From Janibacter terrae NBRC 107853 (GTDB taxonomy: Bacteria; Actinomycetota; Actinomycetes; Actinomycetales; Dermatophilaceae), in the NCBI RefSeq assembly GCF_001591405.1, contig NZ_BCUV01000007.1:496001-560000 (forward strand): a DNA stretch of 64,000 bases. The letters are read 5' to 3'. Numbering within the stretch: position 1 is the first letter of the stretch; every line of letters starts with the position of its first letter. This document shows positions 28,742-37,090 of this stretch, piece after piece. Position numbers and translations under genes: made by a program. A model generated the notes under the pieces. The model saw only the letters and a list, made by a program, of their open reading frames with translations. It was not told where the DNA came from and ran no database searches.

Positions 28742-29542
28742 CTAGTCAGCAGAAGTCGGCAGCGAAACGGTCTGTGCCGACAGTGGAAGGGCATCGGCCT
28801 GCTCGTCGGCGGGCACGCCGCCGTAAATCACCAGCAAATCCTCATCGGTGACCCCGGCTGCAGGGCCGTCGTAGACGATTTCCCCGTGTGCCAGGCCGAC
28901 GATGCGGTCGGCGTGCTCGAGCGCGAGGTCGACCTGGTGGAGGCTGGCAACCAGGGTGATGCCGCTCTCCTGACAGACTCGGCGCAGCAGCTCCATCACG
29001 CGACGCGCAGAGTTGGGATCGAGGCTGGCGACCGGCTCATCGGCAAGGATCAGGTCCGGTTGCTGCGCGAGCGCTCGAGCGATGCCTACTCGCTGCTGCA
29101 TGCCACCGCTCAGGTTGTCTACCCGGGTCAGGGCCTTGTCCAGCAGTCCGACGCGTTCGAGCGCTTCGAGCGCGATGCGCTGGTCGCCGCGACTGGAGGG
29201 CAGGATGCTCTGCCAGAAGCTGTGATAACCGACCCGGCCGAGGAGCACGTTGCGCAAGGCCGAGAAGCGTGGGATCAGCTGGTGGTGTTGGAATACCATC
29301 CCCGTGCGGCGGCGGTGTCGACGCAATTCGCGGCGGGAGTCGAGTGACGCCGTCCCGTCAACCCGCACGGAGCCGGTGGTGGGTTTGACGAGCAGGTTCA
29401 TGCATCGCAGCAAGGTCGACTTGCCGGCACCCGACGGGCCGAGCAGCACGGTGACTTTTCCGCGCTCGATCGACAGATCGGTTCGGGCCAATGCTTGAAC
29501 GCCGCCTTCGTAAGTCTTGCTGACATCGACGAGCTCTATCAT
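28742..29542 (-). CDS. ptxA: Phosphite ABC transporter ATPase PtxA (PhnC family)
   Basis: This 266-residue ABC ATPase has Walker [10 protein letters not shown] (about residues 35-43), Q-loop VFQHHQL, signature [10 protein letters not shown] and Walker B LILADEP followed by VASLDP. The [11 protein letters not shown] and VASLDP variants are those of PhnC/PtxA. It is the promoter-proximal gene of ptxABCD-gntR. The ATG at 29542 sits only 4 nt from the left arm of the 13-bp operator, so the operator overlaps the 5' end of the transcript or the promoter. Confidence 0.92.
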   Translation of the reverse strand: MIELVDVSKTYEGGVQALARTDLSIERGKVTVLLGPSGAGKSTLLRCMNLLVKPTTGSVRVDGTASLDSRRELRRHRRRTGMVFQHHQLIPRFSALRNVLLGRVGYHSFWQSILPSSRGDQRIALEALERVGLLDKALTRVDNLSGGMQQRVGIARALAQQPDLILADEPVASLDPNSARRVMELLRRVCQESGITLVASLHQVDLALEHADRIVGLAHGEIVYDGPAAGVTDEDLLVIYGGVPADEQADALPLSAQTVSLPTSAD

Positions 29543-29545
29543 GAA

Positions 29546-29592
29546 AGTCCTCTATACGAGTGCGCTGTACGAGTGAAAACGTATAGAGGACT
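29546..29592. promoter_or_regulatory. 13-bp inverted repeat operator between ptxA and phnM
   Basis: AGTCCTCTATACG (29546-29558) is repeated as a perfect inverted copy at 29580-29592. TACGAGTG also occurs twice in between. The repeat lies in the divergent region of ptxA and phnM. The CTATAC/GTATAG core resembles GntR/HutC-family operators, so the regulator encoded at the operon end is the natural candidate to bind. Confidence 0.72.
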
Positions 29593-29714
29593 TGTGAAGT
29601 CCGGGCGCTGTGGGAGACAACGGTTTGTGAACCCCGATGAAACAGCCCGTTCACCCACAGCAGTTAAGGCGGCGTACACATCCAGGCAAGAAGCAAATGT
29701 CAGGCTGATCAGCC

Positions 29715-30953
29715 ATGACACCCTTTACCCCGGACGGCGCAGTGAGCGATCTGGTGATCGGCCATGCCTCCGCCGTGCTGCCGGACGTGGTCATCGAGGA
29801 CGCCAGGCTAGTCGTGCGTGGTGGCCGGATTGCGCACGTCGGGCCGCATCCTCCCGGGGCCTCCTGTGACCTCGATGTTCGCGGGGCATACCTGCTGCCG
29901 GGCCTCATCGACGTCCACAGCGACATGTTGTCGCGCGAGATGAGGCCCCGGCCGGGAGTCGTCCTCGATCCGAGTCTTGCCATTGCATCGGCTGGTGCGC
30001 GCCTTCGAGCTGCGGGGACCACCACGGTCCTCCACGGGCTGGCGTTCCAGGAGCGATCGATTGTAGGGACCGCCATTGACTCTCCTGCCGCGTCCGAGCT
30101 TTCGGAAGCCCTCGCTTGCACGGACGACAGGCAAGTCGACCACCAGGTCCTGCATCGGCTCGACGTACGCTGCGAATACGGCCGCGAACTGCTCGAGAAG
30201 GAACTTGAGCCGCGAGCCGAGCTCTTATCCCGTCCTGCTGACCGCTCCGGAAGCCCGGCGCCTGAGGGCCGGGGCGCAGGTGTGCCGGTCGTGTCATATG
30301 AAGACCACACGCCCGGACAGGGGCAATTCGCAGATCCGATGACGATGCAGCGCTGGCTCGTGCTGAACGAGGGAATGTCGCAGGATGACGCCGCCGACCA
30401 CGTCGAATGGTGGCGCAGCAGCCGCGAGAAACGACAGGGCGTGCGGGATCGCGTGCTTGCATGGCTGGAAAGCCTTGCCCGGAAGGGCCTGATCCGGCTC
30501 TTCGGTCATGACTTGGCGACGCGGGACGACGTCGAAGCGGCGGCCGCGCTCGGATGTTCGGTGGCAGAGTTCCCGACGACGTTAGAAGCGGCGCGCGCCG
30601 CCCGAGACCAGGGAATGCTCGTCATCGCTGGAGCGCCGAACGTCGTTCGGGGTAGGTCCCACACGGGAAATGTTTCTGCGGCTGAGCTTGTATCTGCTGG
30701 CCTGGTGGATGGGCTCGCGAGCGACTACATTCCAACGTCGCTGCTGCCGAGTGTGGTGCGGCTGGTGAGCCAGAGAATCGCGACACTCCCAGAAGCCGTG
30801 CGTCTCGTCACCTCGGGACCGGCCGCGTGCGTCGGTCTCGACGACCGCGGCACCCTCACAGAGGGAACGGTCGCCGACCTGGTACTCGTCGATTTCAGCA
30901 AGACGTGGCCCTCGGCGATCACGATGAGAGCCGCCACTGCTGCTGAAGTGTGA
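29715..30953 (+). CDS. phnM: PhnM-like alpha-D-ribose 1-methylphosphonate 5-triphosphate diphosphatase
   Basis: This 412-residue amidohydrolase-fold protein has metal-site motifs DVHSDMLSREMRPRPGV, DHTPGQGQF, FGHDLAT and the late ASDYIPTSLL, all characteristic of PhnM. PhnM removes pyrophosphate from the C-P lyase intermediate. The rest of the C-P lyase genes (phnGHIJKL) are not here. It is divergent from ptxA and shares the operator region, so it is likely part of the same phosphorus regulon. The C-terminal last dozen residues look unlike the family and may be IS-derived sequence. Confidence 0.87.
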   Translation: MTPFTPDGAVSDLVIGHASAVLPDVVIEDARLVVRGGRIAHVGPHPPGASCDLDVRGAYLLPGLIDVHSDMLSREMRPRPGVVLDPSLAIASAGARLRAAGTTTVLHGLAFQERSIVGTAIDSPAASELSEALACTDDRQVDHQVLHRLDVRCEYGRELLEKELEPRAELLSRPADRSGSPAPEGRGAGVPVVSYEDHTPGQGQFADPMTMQRWLVLNEGMSQDDAADHVEWWRSSREKRQGVRDRVLAWLESLARKGLIRLFGHDLATRDDVEAAAALGCSVAEFPTTLEAARAARDQGMLVIAGAPNVVRGRSHTGNVSAAELVSAGLVDGLASDYIPTSLLPSVVRLVSQRIATLPEAVRLVTSGPAACVGLDDRGTLTEGTVADLVLVDFSKTWPSAITMRAATAAEV

Positions 30954-30978
30954 ACACGTCCGACGTGTGGCTTAGCTC

Positions 30979-31104
30979 GAGACCGTGTTGACCGAGATCG
31001 GTTTGGTGGAGATCCAGGCGTCGCGGAACCGTGACGGGCCGCTCACACCGGTGATCGTGCCCGAGCGCAAACACCACTTGGAGGGGATCGACCAGATCGT
31101 GAGC
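30979..31104 (+). pseudogene. IS256-family (Mutator) transposase fragment
   Basis: The 42 codons here (ETVLTEIGLVEIQASRNRDG, then ERKHHLEGIDQIV) match the segment of IS256-type transposases just before the first catalytic region. Both ends are missing, and the frame runs into unrelated sequence with a stop at 31137. It is a relic with no visible inverted repeats. Confidence 0.75.
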
Positions 31105-31523
31105 CGAGCGCCCCAGGCCTGGAGAATCAAAGAATGACTTGGATCCTCTCCGGGCCCTCGCCGAACCCCCGCTCGATGGTCGATTACAGTTCGTAACGCT
31201 CTAAGTCGATCTTGCAACTTTGATAGCTTCGGCGGATGAATCCTGTTCGTTCGACGATCTGCACCTGCATTCTCGACCTCACCAGTGCGCGGGTCGGCCC
31301 GACCGTCGTCGACCCCGGCTGCCTGTGGCACGGGGTGGAAATCGGGGACCACGTACCGACGTGGCTGTGGCCGACTGAAGAGTCGCATTAGTCGGGCGTT
31401 TGCAAGCAACAGGAGCTCCGGCATCAGCTTTTCCCGACCTATTGACCGGTTGCATTCGTTGCGAGCCGGGCGCCAGGACCAGGAGTTCGGGGTCGGCGCG
31501 GACAGGGCACGCTCACCGCTGGC
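31105..31523. other. No recognisable gene; IS scrap region
   Basis: This stretch lies between the IS256 fragment and the IS3 element. It has short open frames on both strands, including 51 codons from ATG 31236, but none resembles a known protein. Composition is less GC-rich than the backbone. It looks like left-over mobile DNA. Confidence 0.5.
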
Positions 31524-31583
31524 GGGACTGCTGCACGATCAGGTGACATCTGATCTGTGGTGCCCAAGGGTGCTGCTGGAAGG

Positions 31584-31886
31584 ATGTGCACTGTGCCGAA
31601 GCCATACCCCAAGGAGTTCCGCGACGATGTGGTTCGTGTCGCGAGGAACCGTGAGCCGGGCGTTCATCTGAAGCAGATCGCTGCCGACTTCGGCATCAGC
31701 GAGTCGTGCCTGACGAACTGGATGAAGACCGCCGATGTCGAGGACGGTGTGAAGCCGGGAACGACAGCGAGTGAGAACGCCGAGCTGCGTGAGGCGAAGA
31801 AGCGGATCCGCCTCTTGGAGCAGGAGAACGAGGTCCTACGCCGCGCGGCCGCATACCTGTCGCAGGCGAACCTGCCGGGAAAATGA
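31584..31886 (+). CDS. IS3-family transposase OrfA
   Basis: This protein of about 100 residues has an N-terminal helix-turn-helix (KQIAADFGISESCLTNWMK) and a C-terminal leucine-zipper-like coiled coil (LREAKKRIRLLEQENEVLRRA). It binds the element ends. Its stop overlaps the OrfB start (ATGA). IS3 elements make the OrfAB fusion transposase by -1 frameshifting in such an overlap; AAAATGA is present here. I started it at ATG 31584, but 31557 is also in frame. Confidence 0.9.
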   Translation: MCTVPKPYPKEFRDDVVRVARNREPGVHLKQIAADFGISESCLTNWMKTADVEDGVKPGTTASENAELREAKKRIRLLEQENEVLRRAAAYLSQANLPGK

Positions 31887-32809
31887 TGTACCCGCTCGTC
31901 CGCGAGCTGGCCGCCAAGGACGCGCCCATCAGGGTGCCCGTGACGGTGACGTGCCGGGTGCTCAAGATCGCGCGCCAGCCCTATTACCGCTGGCTCGCCA
32001 ACCCGGTCACCGACGCCGAGCTCGAGCAGGCCTACCGCGCCAACGCCCTGTTCGACGCCCACCGCGACGATCCCGAGTTCGGTTACCGGTTCCTGGTCGA
32101 CGAGGCGCGCGAAGCCGGTGAGCCGATGGCCGAGCGGACCGCATGGCGGATCTGCTCGCAGCTGGGCTGGTGGTCAGCGTTCGGCAAGCCCAAGCGAGGC
32201 AAGGCCAAGAAGCCCGGCCCGCCGGTCCACGACGACCTGTGCGCCGTGGTCGACGACAAGGGTCGGGTTCGGCACGAGTTCAACGCCGATGCCCCGAACA
32301 GGCTCTGGCTCACTGACATCACCGAGCACCGCACAGCAGAGGGCAAGCTCTACCTCTGCGCGATCAAGGACGTCCACTCCAACCGGATCGTCGGCTACTC
32401 CGTCAGCGACCGGATGAAGTCCCGCCTCGCAGTGACAGCGCTCAACAACGCTGTCGCCAGGCGGCAACTGGAAGGGGGCGATGTCGCCGGCTGCGCGATC
32501 CACAGCGACCGCGGCAGCCAGTTCCGTAGCCGGAAGTACGTCCACGCGCTCAACCGTCACGGCATGGTCGGATCGATGGGCCGAGTCGGCGCGGCCGGCG
32601 ACAACGCAGCCATGGAGAGCTTCTTCAGCCTGCTCCAGAAGAACGTCCTCAACCGGCAGCACTGGACCACCCGCGAGGAGCTGCGGATCGCCATCGTCAC
32701 CTGGATCGAGCGGACCTATCACCGTCGTCGTCGACAGACCACTCTCGGGCGGTTGACCCCCATCGAGTTCGAGACCATCATGACCGCGCCAGCCACTCAG
32801 GCTGCGTGA
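31883..32809 (+). CDS. IS3-family transposase OrfB (DDE integrase core)
   Basis: This 308-residue protein has an rve-type catalytic core. The DDE residues are in WLTDITEH (Asp), IHSDRGSQF (Asp) and NAAMESFFS (Glu). A tail typical of the IS3 group follows (TYHRRRRQTTLGRLTPIEFE). It cuts and joins the element ends, probably as an OrfAB fusion. Length is complete. Confidence 0.94.
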   Translation: MMYPLVRELAAKDAPIRVPVTVTCRVLKIARQPYYRWLANPVTDAELEQAYRANALFDAHRDDPEFGYRFLVDEAREAGEPMAERTAWRICSQLGWWSAFGKPKRGKAKKPGPPVHDDLCAVVDDKGRVRHEFNADAPNRLWLTDITEHRTAEGKLYLCAIKDVHSNRIVGYSVSDRMKSRLAVTALNNAVARRQLEGGDVAGCAIHSDRGSQFRSRKYVHALNRHGMVGSMGRVGAAGDNAAMESFFSLLQKNVLNRQHWTTREELRIAIVTWIERTYHRRRRQTTLGRLTPIEFETIMTAPATQAA

Positions 32810-32841
32810 CCCAACCTGTCACCTGATCGTGCAGCAGTCCC

Positions 32842-33090
32842 GGCCGTGCCCCAACACCTACACGCCCCGAACGGCGCGAGTGGCAGGCCATGACGGCGTC
32901 TGCTGCCATCGGTGCGCCAGGAACCAGCGGGATGCCCCCGTCCTTCAGGGTGGCCCATGGGGACGGCACACTGATCAAGGGGCTCGACTGAGAACGTCCT
33001 AAAAGCTCCTTCCCTTCTGTTCGCTTAGCGGCTGCTTCGCTAGAACCACCCCTGGGGGGCGGGGGTGGCCTCCCACTGCGCTGGGACTGC
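32842..33090. other. No recognisable gene between IS3 and ISL3 elements
   Basis: This 249-bp spacer continues the sequence interrupted by the IS3 element. A short open frame ending at TGA 32988-32990 could be the 3' end of a lost gene, but I do not recognise it. The remainder is G/C-tract-rich with no clear signal. Confidence 0.4.
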
Positions 33091-33112
33091 TGAGTATGAC
33101 AACCTCATTTGG
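33091..33112 (+). repeat. Second copy of the IS21-like end
   Basis: These 22 nt (TGAGTATGAC, then AACCTCATTTGG) are identical to the left island border at 22371-22392 and have the same orientation. This copy is cut by the ISL3 element, whose left end begins at 33113. Same-direction copies cannot be the two ends of one IS. Confidence 0.7.
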
Positions 33113-34527
33113 GGCTCTTCGCAGTTGAGGGTGTAGCGAGGTAGTCGGCTCGGCCGGCGCGCCGTTGAGAGGAAAGACGTCGAGGTCTCCTCGAAGATGG
33201 AAGTTCCTACACAAACCATCCGAGAAAGACCTCGACATGCACCACGGTACCTTCGATCCAGTCGATCTTGCTGCTTTCACGAACCTTCACGAACTCGGCC
33301 TGCACGCGACCGGTCAGCGCATCACTGCCTCGCGGGCGTTCCTCGAGTGCAGGCTCACCACCCCTGATCCGTGGTGCACCTTGTGCGGGTGTGAAGGAAT
33401 CCCGCGCGGGACTCGCACCCGCAGGCTCGCCCACGCTCCGTTCGGACACCGACCCACCACGGTCATCCTGCGGATCCGCCGGTACACCTGCTCCGGATGC
33501 GGACGATTCTTCACCGAGGACACCACCTGCGTCGCCGACAAGCGGGCGAAGCTCACCCGGGTCGGGATGCGGTGGGCACTTCAAGCCCTCGTGGTCGATC
33601 ACCTCACGATCAGTCGTGTCGCTGCCGGACTCGGAGTGTCCTGGCATACCGCGAACACCGCTGTGCTGGCCGAAGGCAAGCGGGTTCTCATCGACGATCC
33701 CGCCCGGTTCGACGGTGTTCAGATCCTCGGGGTGGATGAACACGTGTGGCGACATACCCGGCATGGGTGCAAGTACGTGACCGTGATCATCGACCTGACC
33801 CCGGTACGGGAGAAATCAGGGCCCGCACGCTTGTTGGACATGGTGCCGGGCCGGTCGAAGGACGTGTTCAAGACATGGTTGGCAGACCGGCCCACCTCGT
33901 GGCGAGACGGGCTCGAGGTGATCGCGATGGACGGGTTCACCGGGTTCAAGACCGCCGCGGCCGAAGAAGTCCCGACAGCGCAGGCGGTGATGGACCCGTT
34001 TCACGTCGTCAGGCTCGCTGGGGACGCGGTGGACCAGTGCCGACGCCGGGTACAGAACCTGTTGCACGGGCGCAGGGGGAGGAAGGACGATCCGTTGTAC
34101 AAGCGGCGTCGGACATTCCTGACCGGGTGGTCATTGCTCACCGACAGGCAGAAGGACCGGTTGAGAACGACGTTCGATGCTGCCGCCGAACACGTGCTCG
34201 TGGAGGCGACCTGGGGTGTGTACCAGCGGATCGTGGACGCATACCGGGATACGGATCCGAAGGCGGGGAAGGTGAAGATGAGCGCGGTGATCACGGACGT
34301 GGCGTCCGGGGTTCCGAGCGACCTGCGTGAGGTGATCACCTTGGGGCGGACGTTGAAACGTCGGCGTGAGGACGTCGTCGCGTTCTTCGATCATCCCGGC
34401 AGTAGTAACGGTCCGACCGAGGCGATCAATGGGCGGTTGGAGCACTTACGTGGGTCCGCGTTGGGGTTCCGGAATCTTACGAATTACATCGCACGGTCGC
34501 TGCTGGAGGCCGGTGGCTTCCGCCCCG
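33113..34527 (+). mobile_element. ISL3-family element lacking its right end
   Basis: The left end starts GGCTCTTCGCAGTT at 33113, the usual ISL3 terminal sequence. The transposase reading frame is complete except for its last few residues. No matching right inverted repeat occurs, because native SGNH hydrolase sequence begins at about 34528. A deletion has removed the right end and the 5' part of that native gene. Confidence 0.85.
33237..34527 (+). pseudogene. ISL3-family transposase, C-terminus lost
   Basis: The 430 recognisable residues start at MHHGTFDPVDL. They include a zinc-ribbon N-terminus (CTLCGCEGI and CSGCGRFF), a helix-turn-helix (LTISRVAAGLGVSWHTAN) and the DDE core (GVDEHVWRH, MDPFHVVRL, PTEAINGRLEHLRG). 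The family normally ends a few residues after GGFRP. Here GGFRP is followed by out-of-frame native sequence, so the open frame runs on as a meaningless fusion to 35114. Catalytic residues are intact, but the element has no right end to act on. Confidence 0.9.
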
Positions 34528-35088
34528 TCCTACACAGGCGGGGGCAACGACATCCTGAGGCCCCGGGTCGACCTGGACGAGGTGGCCGACCGGCTCGAGC
34601 GGGCCGTCGCGAGGATCAGGGCCACCGGCGCGGACGTCCTCATGGCCACCCCGGCGGACCCCAAGGACGCCGGGTTGCTGTCCCACCTACGCGCCCGCCA
34701 CGGCGAGCACTCGGCCAATGTCTTCACGATCGCCCAGCGTCACGGCGCGCACGTGCTCAACCTCTGGGGGCTCAAGGCGCTCAGGGACTGGCGGCTCTGG
34801 GCCACCGACCGGATCCACCTGAGCACCGAGGGGCACCGGAGGGTGGCCCATGCCGCCCTCGTCGCGCTCGACCAGCCGGTCGCCGACCCGGCCTGGCACA
34901 CGACGCCGCTCGAGACCCTGCCACCGGTGCCGCGCCGCCAGCAGGTCGCCGAGACCGCCACCTGGGCCCGCGCGTACGCGGCACCGTGGGTGCACCGCCG
35001 CCTCACCGGCCGCTCCTCCGGCGACACGGTGACGCCGAAGATCGGCGAGCCGACCCCCTTCGGCCCCGCGGACCTGCCCGAGGACTGA
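34528..35088 (+). pseudogene. SGNH/GDSL hydrolase, 5'-truncated
   Basis: From SYTGGGNDIL (34528) to the stop at 35088 the frame encodes about 186 residues of an SGNH hydrolase. The Asn block (GGGND) and the catalytic Asp/His block (DRIHLSTEGH) are present. The N-terminal GDS block with the nucleophile Ser is missing. The lost part was removed together with the ISL3 right end. Composition is like the backbone, so this is native and marks the right border of the island. It has no start codon or promoter of its own. Confidence 0.85.
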
Positions 35089-35100
35089 CGACCCGCGGAC

Positions 35101-35124
35101 CTGCATTGCCCTAGGGCAATGCAG
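35101..35124. promoter_or_regulatory. 24-bp perfect palindrome upstream of the mod operon
   Basis: CTGCATTGCCCT is followed directly by its reverse complement, giving a perfect 24-bp palindrome. It lies immediately upstream of the predicted promoter (TAGCGT at 35148-35153, 7 nt before the ATG at 35161). It is the probable operator of the molybdate-responsive regulator encoded next. Confidence 0.7.
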
Positions 35125-35160
35125 GGTCGGTGGCGCAGGTGCGGTGATAGCGTCGCGATC

Positions 35161-35562
35161 ATGGCGCAGATGCGGGTCTCGGAGGCGGCCGAGCTGCTCG
35201 CGGTCTCACCCGACACCGTGCGGCGGTGGATCGACGGCGGGCGCCTGTCCGCGACGAAGGGGGAGGGCCCCACCCTCGTCGACGGCGCCGACCTGGCCCG
35301 CGTGGCCCAGGAGATCTCGCACCCCGCCCCCGTCGGCCCGGTGCGTGACGAGTCGGCCCGCAACCGCATGCGCGGCATCGTCACCGAGGTGCAGCGCGAC
35401 GGGGTGATGGCCCAGGTCAGCCTGCAGGCCGGCCCCTTCCGCATCGTCTCGTTGATGTCCCGCGAGGCCGCCGACGAGCTCGGCCTGGAGCCCGGCGTGG
35501 TCGCGGTCGCCTCCATCAAGTCGACCAATGTCGTCATCGGCACCCCGGGAGCCCCCTCGTGA
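35161..35562 (+). CDS. HTH plus TOBE (molbindin) regulator of the mod operon
   Basis: This 133-residue protein has an N-terminal excisionase/MerR-type helix-turn-helix (RVSEAAELLAVSPDTVRRWI, about residues 4-23) and a C-terminal TOBE/Mop domain (RGIVTEVQRDGVMAQV through IKSTNVVIG), which binds molybdate or tungstate. It heads modABC, overlapping modA by 4 nt (GTGA). It is a ModE-like sensor with an unrelated DNA-binding domain. It likely represses the operon when molybdate is plentiful by binding the 35101-35124 palindrome. The transcript looks leaderless. Confidence 0.87.
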   Translation: MAQMRVSEAAELLAVSPDTVRRWIDGGRLSATKGEGPTLVDGADLARVAQEISHPAPVGPVRDESARNRMRGIVTEVQRDGVMAQVSLQAGPFRIVSLMSREAADELGLEPGVVAVASIKSTNVVIGTPGAPS

Positions 35563-36317
35563 CGCGCCTGCTCGCCGCAACCTCCGTCGCCGCCCTCGCC
35601 CTGGCGCTCCCCGCCTGCGGCACCTCCGCCGAGGGCGCCGGCTCCTCCGGCACCACCCTGCGCGTGGCCGCGGCCGCCTCGCTCACCGCACCCTTCGAGG
35701 AGATCGCGGACGCCTACGAGGCCGAGCACGAGGACGTGAGCGTCGAGTACCAGTTCGCCGGCTCCTCCGACCTGGCCTCGCAGATCGACAACGGCGCCCG
35801 GCTCGACGTCTTCGCCTCGGCCGACGAGGCCACCATGGACCAGGTCGCTGACGCGGTCACGGGCGACCCGACGATCTTCGCGACGAACGTCCTGACGATC
35901 ATCACCGAGCCCGGCAACCCGAAGGAGATCACCGGCCTGACCGACCTGCCGAGGCCCGACCTCGACGTCGTCGTCTGCGCCGAGCCGGTCCCCTGCGGCG
36001 CCGCGACCAAGGAGCTCACCGAGCAGCAGGGCCTCACCCTCGACCCCGCCAGCGAGGAGTCCAAGGTGACCGACGTGCTCACCAAGGTGAGGACCGGCGA
36101 GGCCGACGCCGGGGTCGTCTACGTCACGGACGCGGCCGGCGCCGGCGACGAGGTCGGGACCGTCGAGACGAAGGGGGCGGACGAGGTCGTGAGCCGCTAC
36201 CCGATCGCGGCGCTGGCCGACGCCTCCTCACCCGCGGAGGCCCAGGAGTTCATCGACTTCGTCACCGGGCCGGAGGGCCAGCAGGTCCTGGTGGACAAGG
36301 GGTTCGGCGCGCCGTGA
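35559..36317 (+). CDS. modA: Molybdate-binding lipoprotein ModA
   Basis: This 252-residue binding protein has a lipoprotein signal ending LPAC (Cys20) and the ModA fold: [28 protein letters not shown] and [11 protein letters not shown]. It captures molybdate or tungstate outside the membrane for ModBC. The GTG start overlaps the regulator stop, and its own stop overlaps modB, so the four genes form one tightly coupled operon. Confidence 0.94.
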   Translation: MTRLLAATSVAALALALPACGTSAEGAGSSGTTLRVAAAASLTAPFEEIADAYEAEHEDVSVEYQFAGSSDLASQIDNGARLDVFASADEATMDQVADAVTGDPTIFATNVLTIITEPGNPKEITGLTDLPRPDLDVVVCAEPVPCGAATKELTEQQGLTLDPASEESKVTDVLTKVRTGEADAGVVYVTDAAGAGDEVGTVETKGADEVVSRYPIAALADASSPAEAQEFIDFVTGPEGQQVLVDKGFGAP

Positions 36318-37090
36318 CGCTGCCTCGGTGGTTGTGGCTGCCGGCGGCGGGCGCGGTCCTCGTCGTCGTCGTCCCGCTGCTCGGGCTCATCACCTCGGTC
36401 GACCTCGGCTCGCTCCTGCCGCTCCTCACCTCCGACGCGTCGGTCACCGCGCTCCTGCTCTCGCTGCGCACCGCCGCCGTCGCGACCGGGCTCTGCGTCC
36501 TCCTCGGCGCGCCGCTCGCCCTGCTCCTCGCCCGCGGCCGGTGGCCCGGCCAGTCGGTGCTGCGCGCGCTCGTCCTCGTGCCGCTCGTCCTGCCGCCCGT
36601 CGTCGGGGGTCTCGCGCTGCTCACGACCTTCGGCCGCCGCGGGCTGCTCGGTGAGCACCTCGTCGCCGCGGGCATCTCGATCTCCTACTCGACCACCGCG
36701 GTCGTGCTCGCGCAGACCTTCGTCGCGCTCCCCTTCCTCGTCCTCTCGCTCGAGGGGGCCGTCCGCGGGCTCGACGTCCACCACGAGCAGGCGGCCGCGA
36801 CCCTCGGCGCCGGGCCGTGGCGGCGCCTGAGCCGCGTCACGCTCCCCCTCGTCGCGCCGGGACTCGTCTCGGGCTGCGTCCTCGCCTTCGCGCGGGCGCT
36901 CGGCGAGTTCGGCGCGACGCTGACCTTCGCCGGCTCCGCGCAGGGCCGCACCCGCACGCTGCCGCTGGAGATCTACCTCCAGCGCGAGAGCGACCAGGAC
37001 GCGGCGATCGCGCTCTCGCTCGTGCTCGTCGTCCTCGCGACCGTCATCGTCGGCACCGTCTACGCACGCACGACCGGGCGCGCCCGGTGA
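36314..37090 (+). CDS. modB: Molybdate ABC permease ModB
   Basis: This 258-residue permease has about six membrane helices and the conserved cytoplasmic EAA-like loop ([16 protein letters not shown]), followed by the [12 protein letters not shown] segment diagnostic of ModB. It forms the channel for molybdate. Start (GTG 36314) and stop overlap the flanking genes by 4 nt. Confidence 0.94.
   Translation: MTLPRWLWLPAAGAVLVVVVPLLGLITSVDLGSLLPLLTSDASVTALLLSLRTAAVATGLCVLLGAPLALLLARGRWPGQSVLRALVLVPLVLPPVVGGLALLTTFGRRGLLGEHLVAAGISISYSTTAVVLAQTFVALPFLVLSLEGAVRGLDVHHEQAAATLGAGPWRRLSRVTLPLVAPGLVSGCVLAFARALGEFGATLTFAGSAQGRTRTLPLEIYLQRESDQDAAIALSLVLVVLATVIVGTVYARTTGRAR

Larger units (their letters stand above)
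31524..32841 (+). mobile_element. Complete IS3-family insertion sequence, 1318 bp
   Basis: Perfect 25-bp terminal inverted repeats, 31524-31548 (starting GGGACTGCTGCACGATC) and 32817-32841, enclose two overlapping transposase frames. The flanks carry a 3-bp direct repeat GGC (31521-31523 and 32842-32844), the usual IS3 target duplication. The element appears intact and potentially active. Confidence 0.95.
22371..34527. mobile_element. Mosaic acquired island (conjugation fragment, ptx cluster, IS elements)
   Basis: Both native genes at the borders are truncated: the methyltransferase at 22370 and an SGNH hydrolase at 34528. Inside are a headless VirB4-like gene, a coupling-protein gene, the phosphite cluster and pieces of at least four insertion sequences. 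The ptx part has visibly lower GC and more AT-rich codons than the backbone. The octamer CGAAGGGG, common in the backbone, was not found here. No integrase or attachment repeat is present, so IS-mediated assembly and deletion fit better than site-specific integration. Confidence 0.85.

Noticed and set aside
30972-31424. 150-codon minus-strand frame
   Set aside because: Its downstream half lies opposite the IS256 fragment, and the product has no recognisable family.
22371-33112. Composite transposon bounded by two complete IS copies
   Set aside because: The shared ends are only 22 bp, lack transposase genes and have no target duplication.
33165-35114. A 649-residue fused protein starting with an ISL3 transposase
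   Set aside because: The part after 34527 reads the native SGNH gene in the wrong frame, so the fusion is a deletion artefact rather than a functional chimera.
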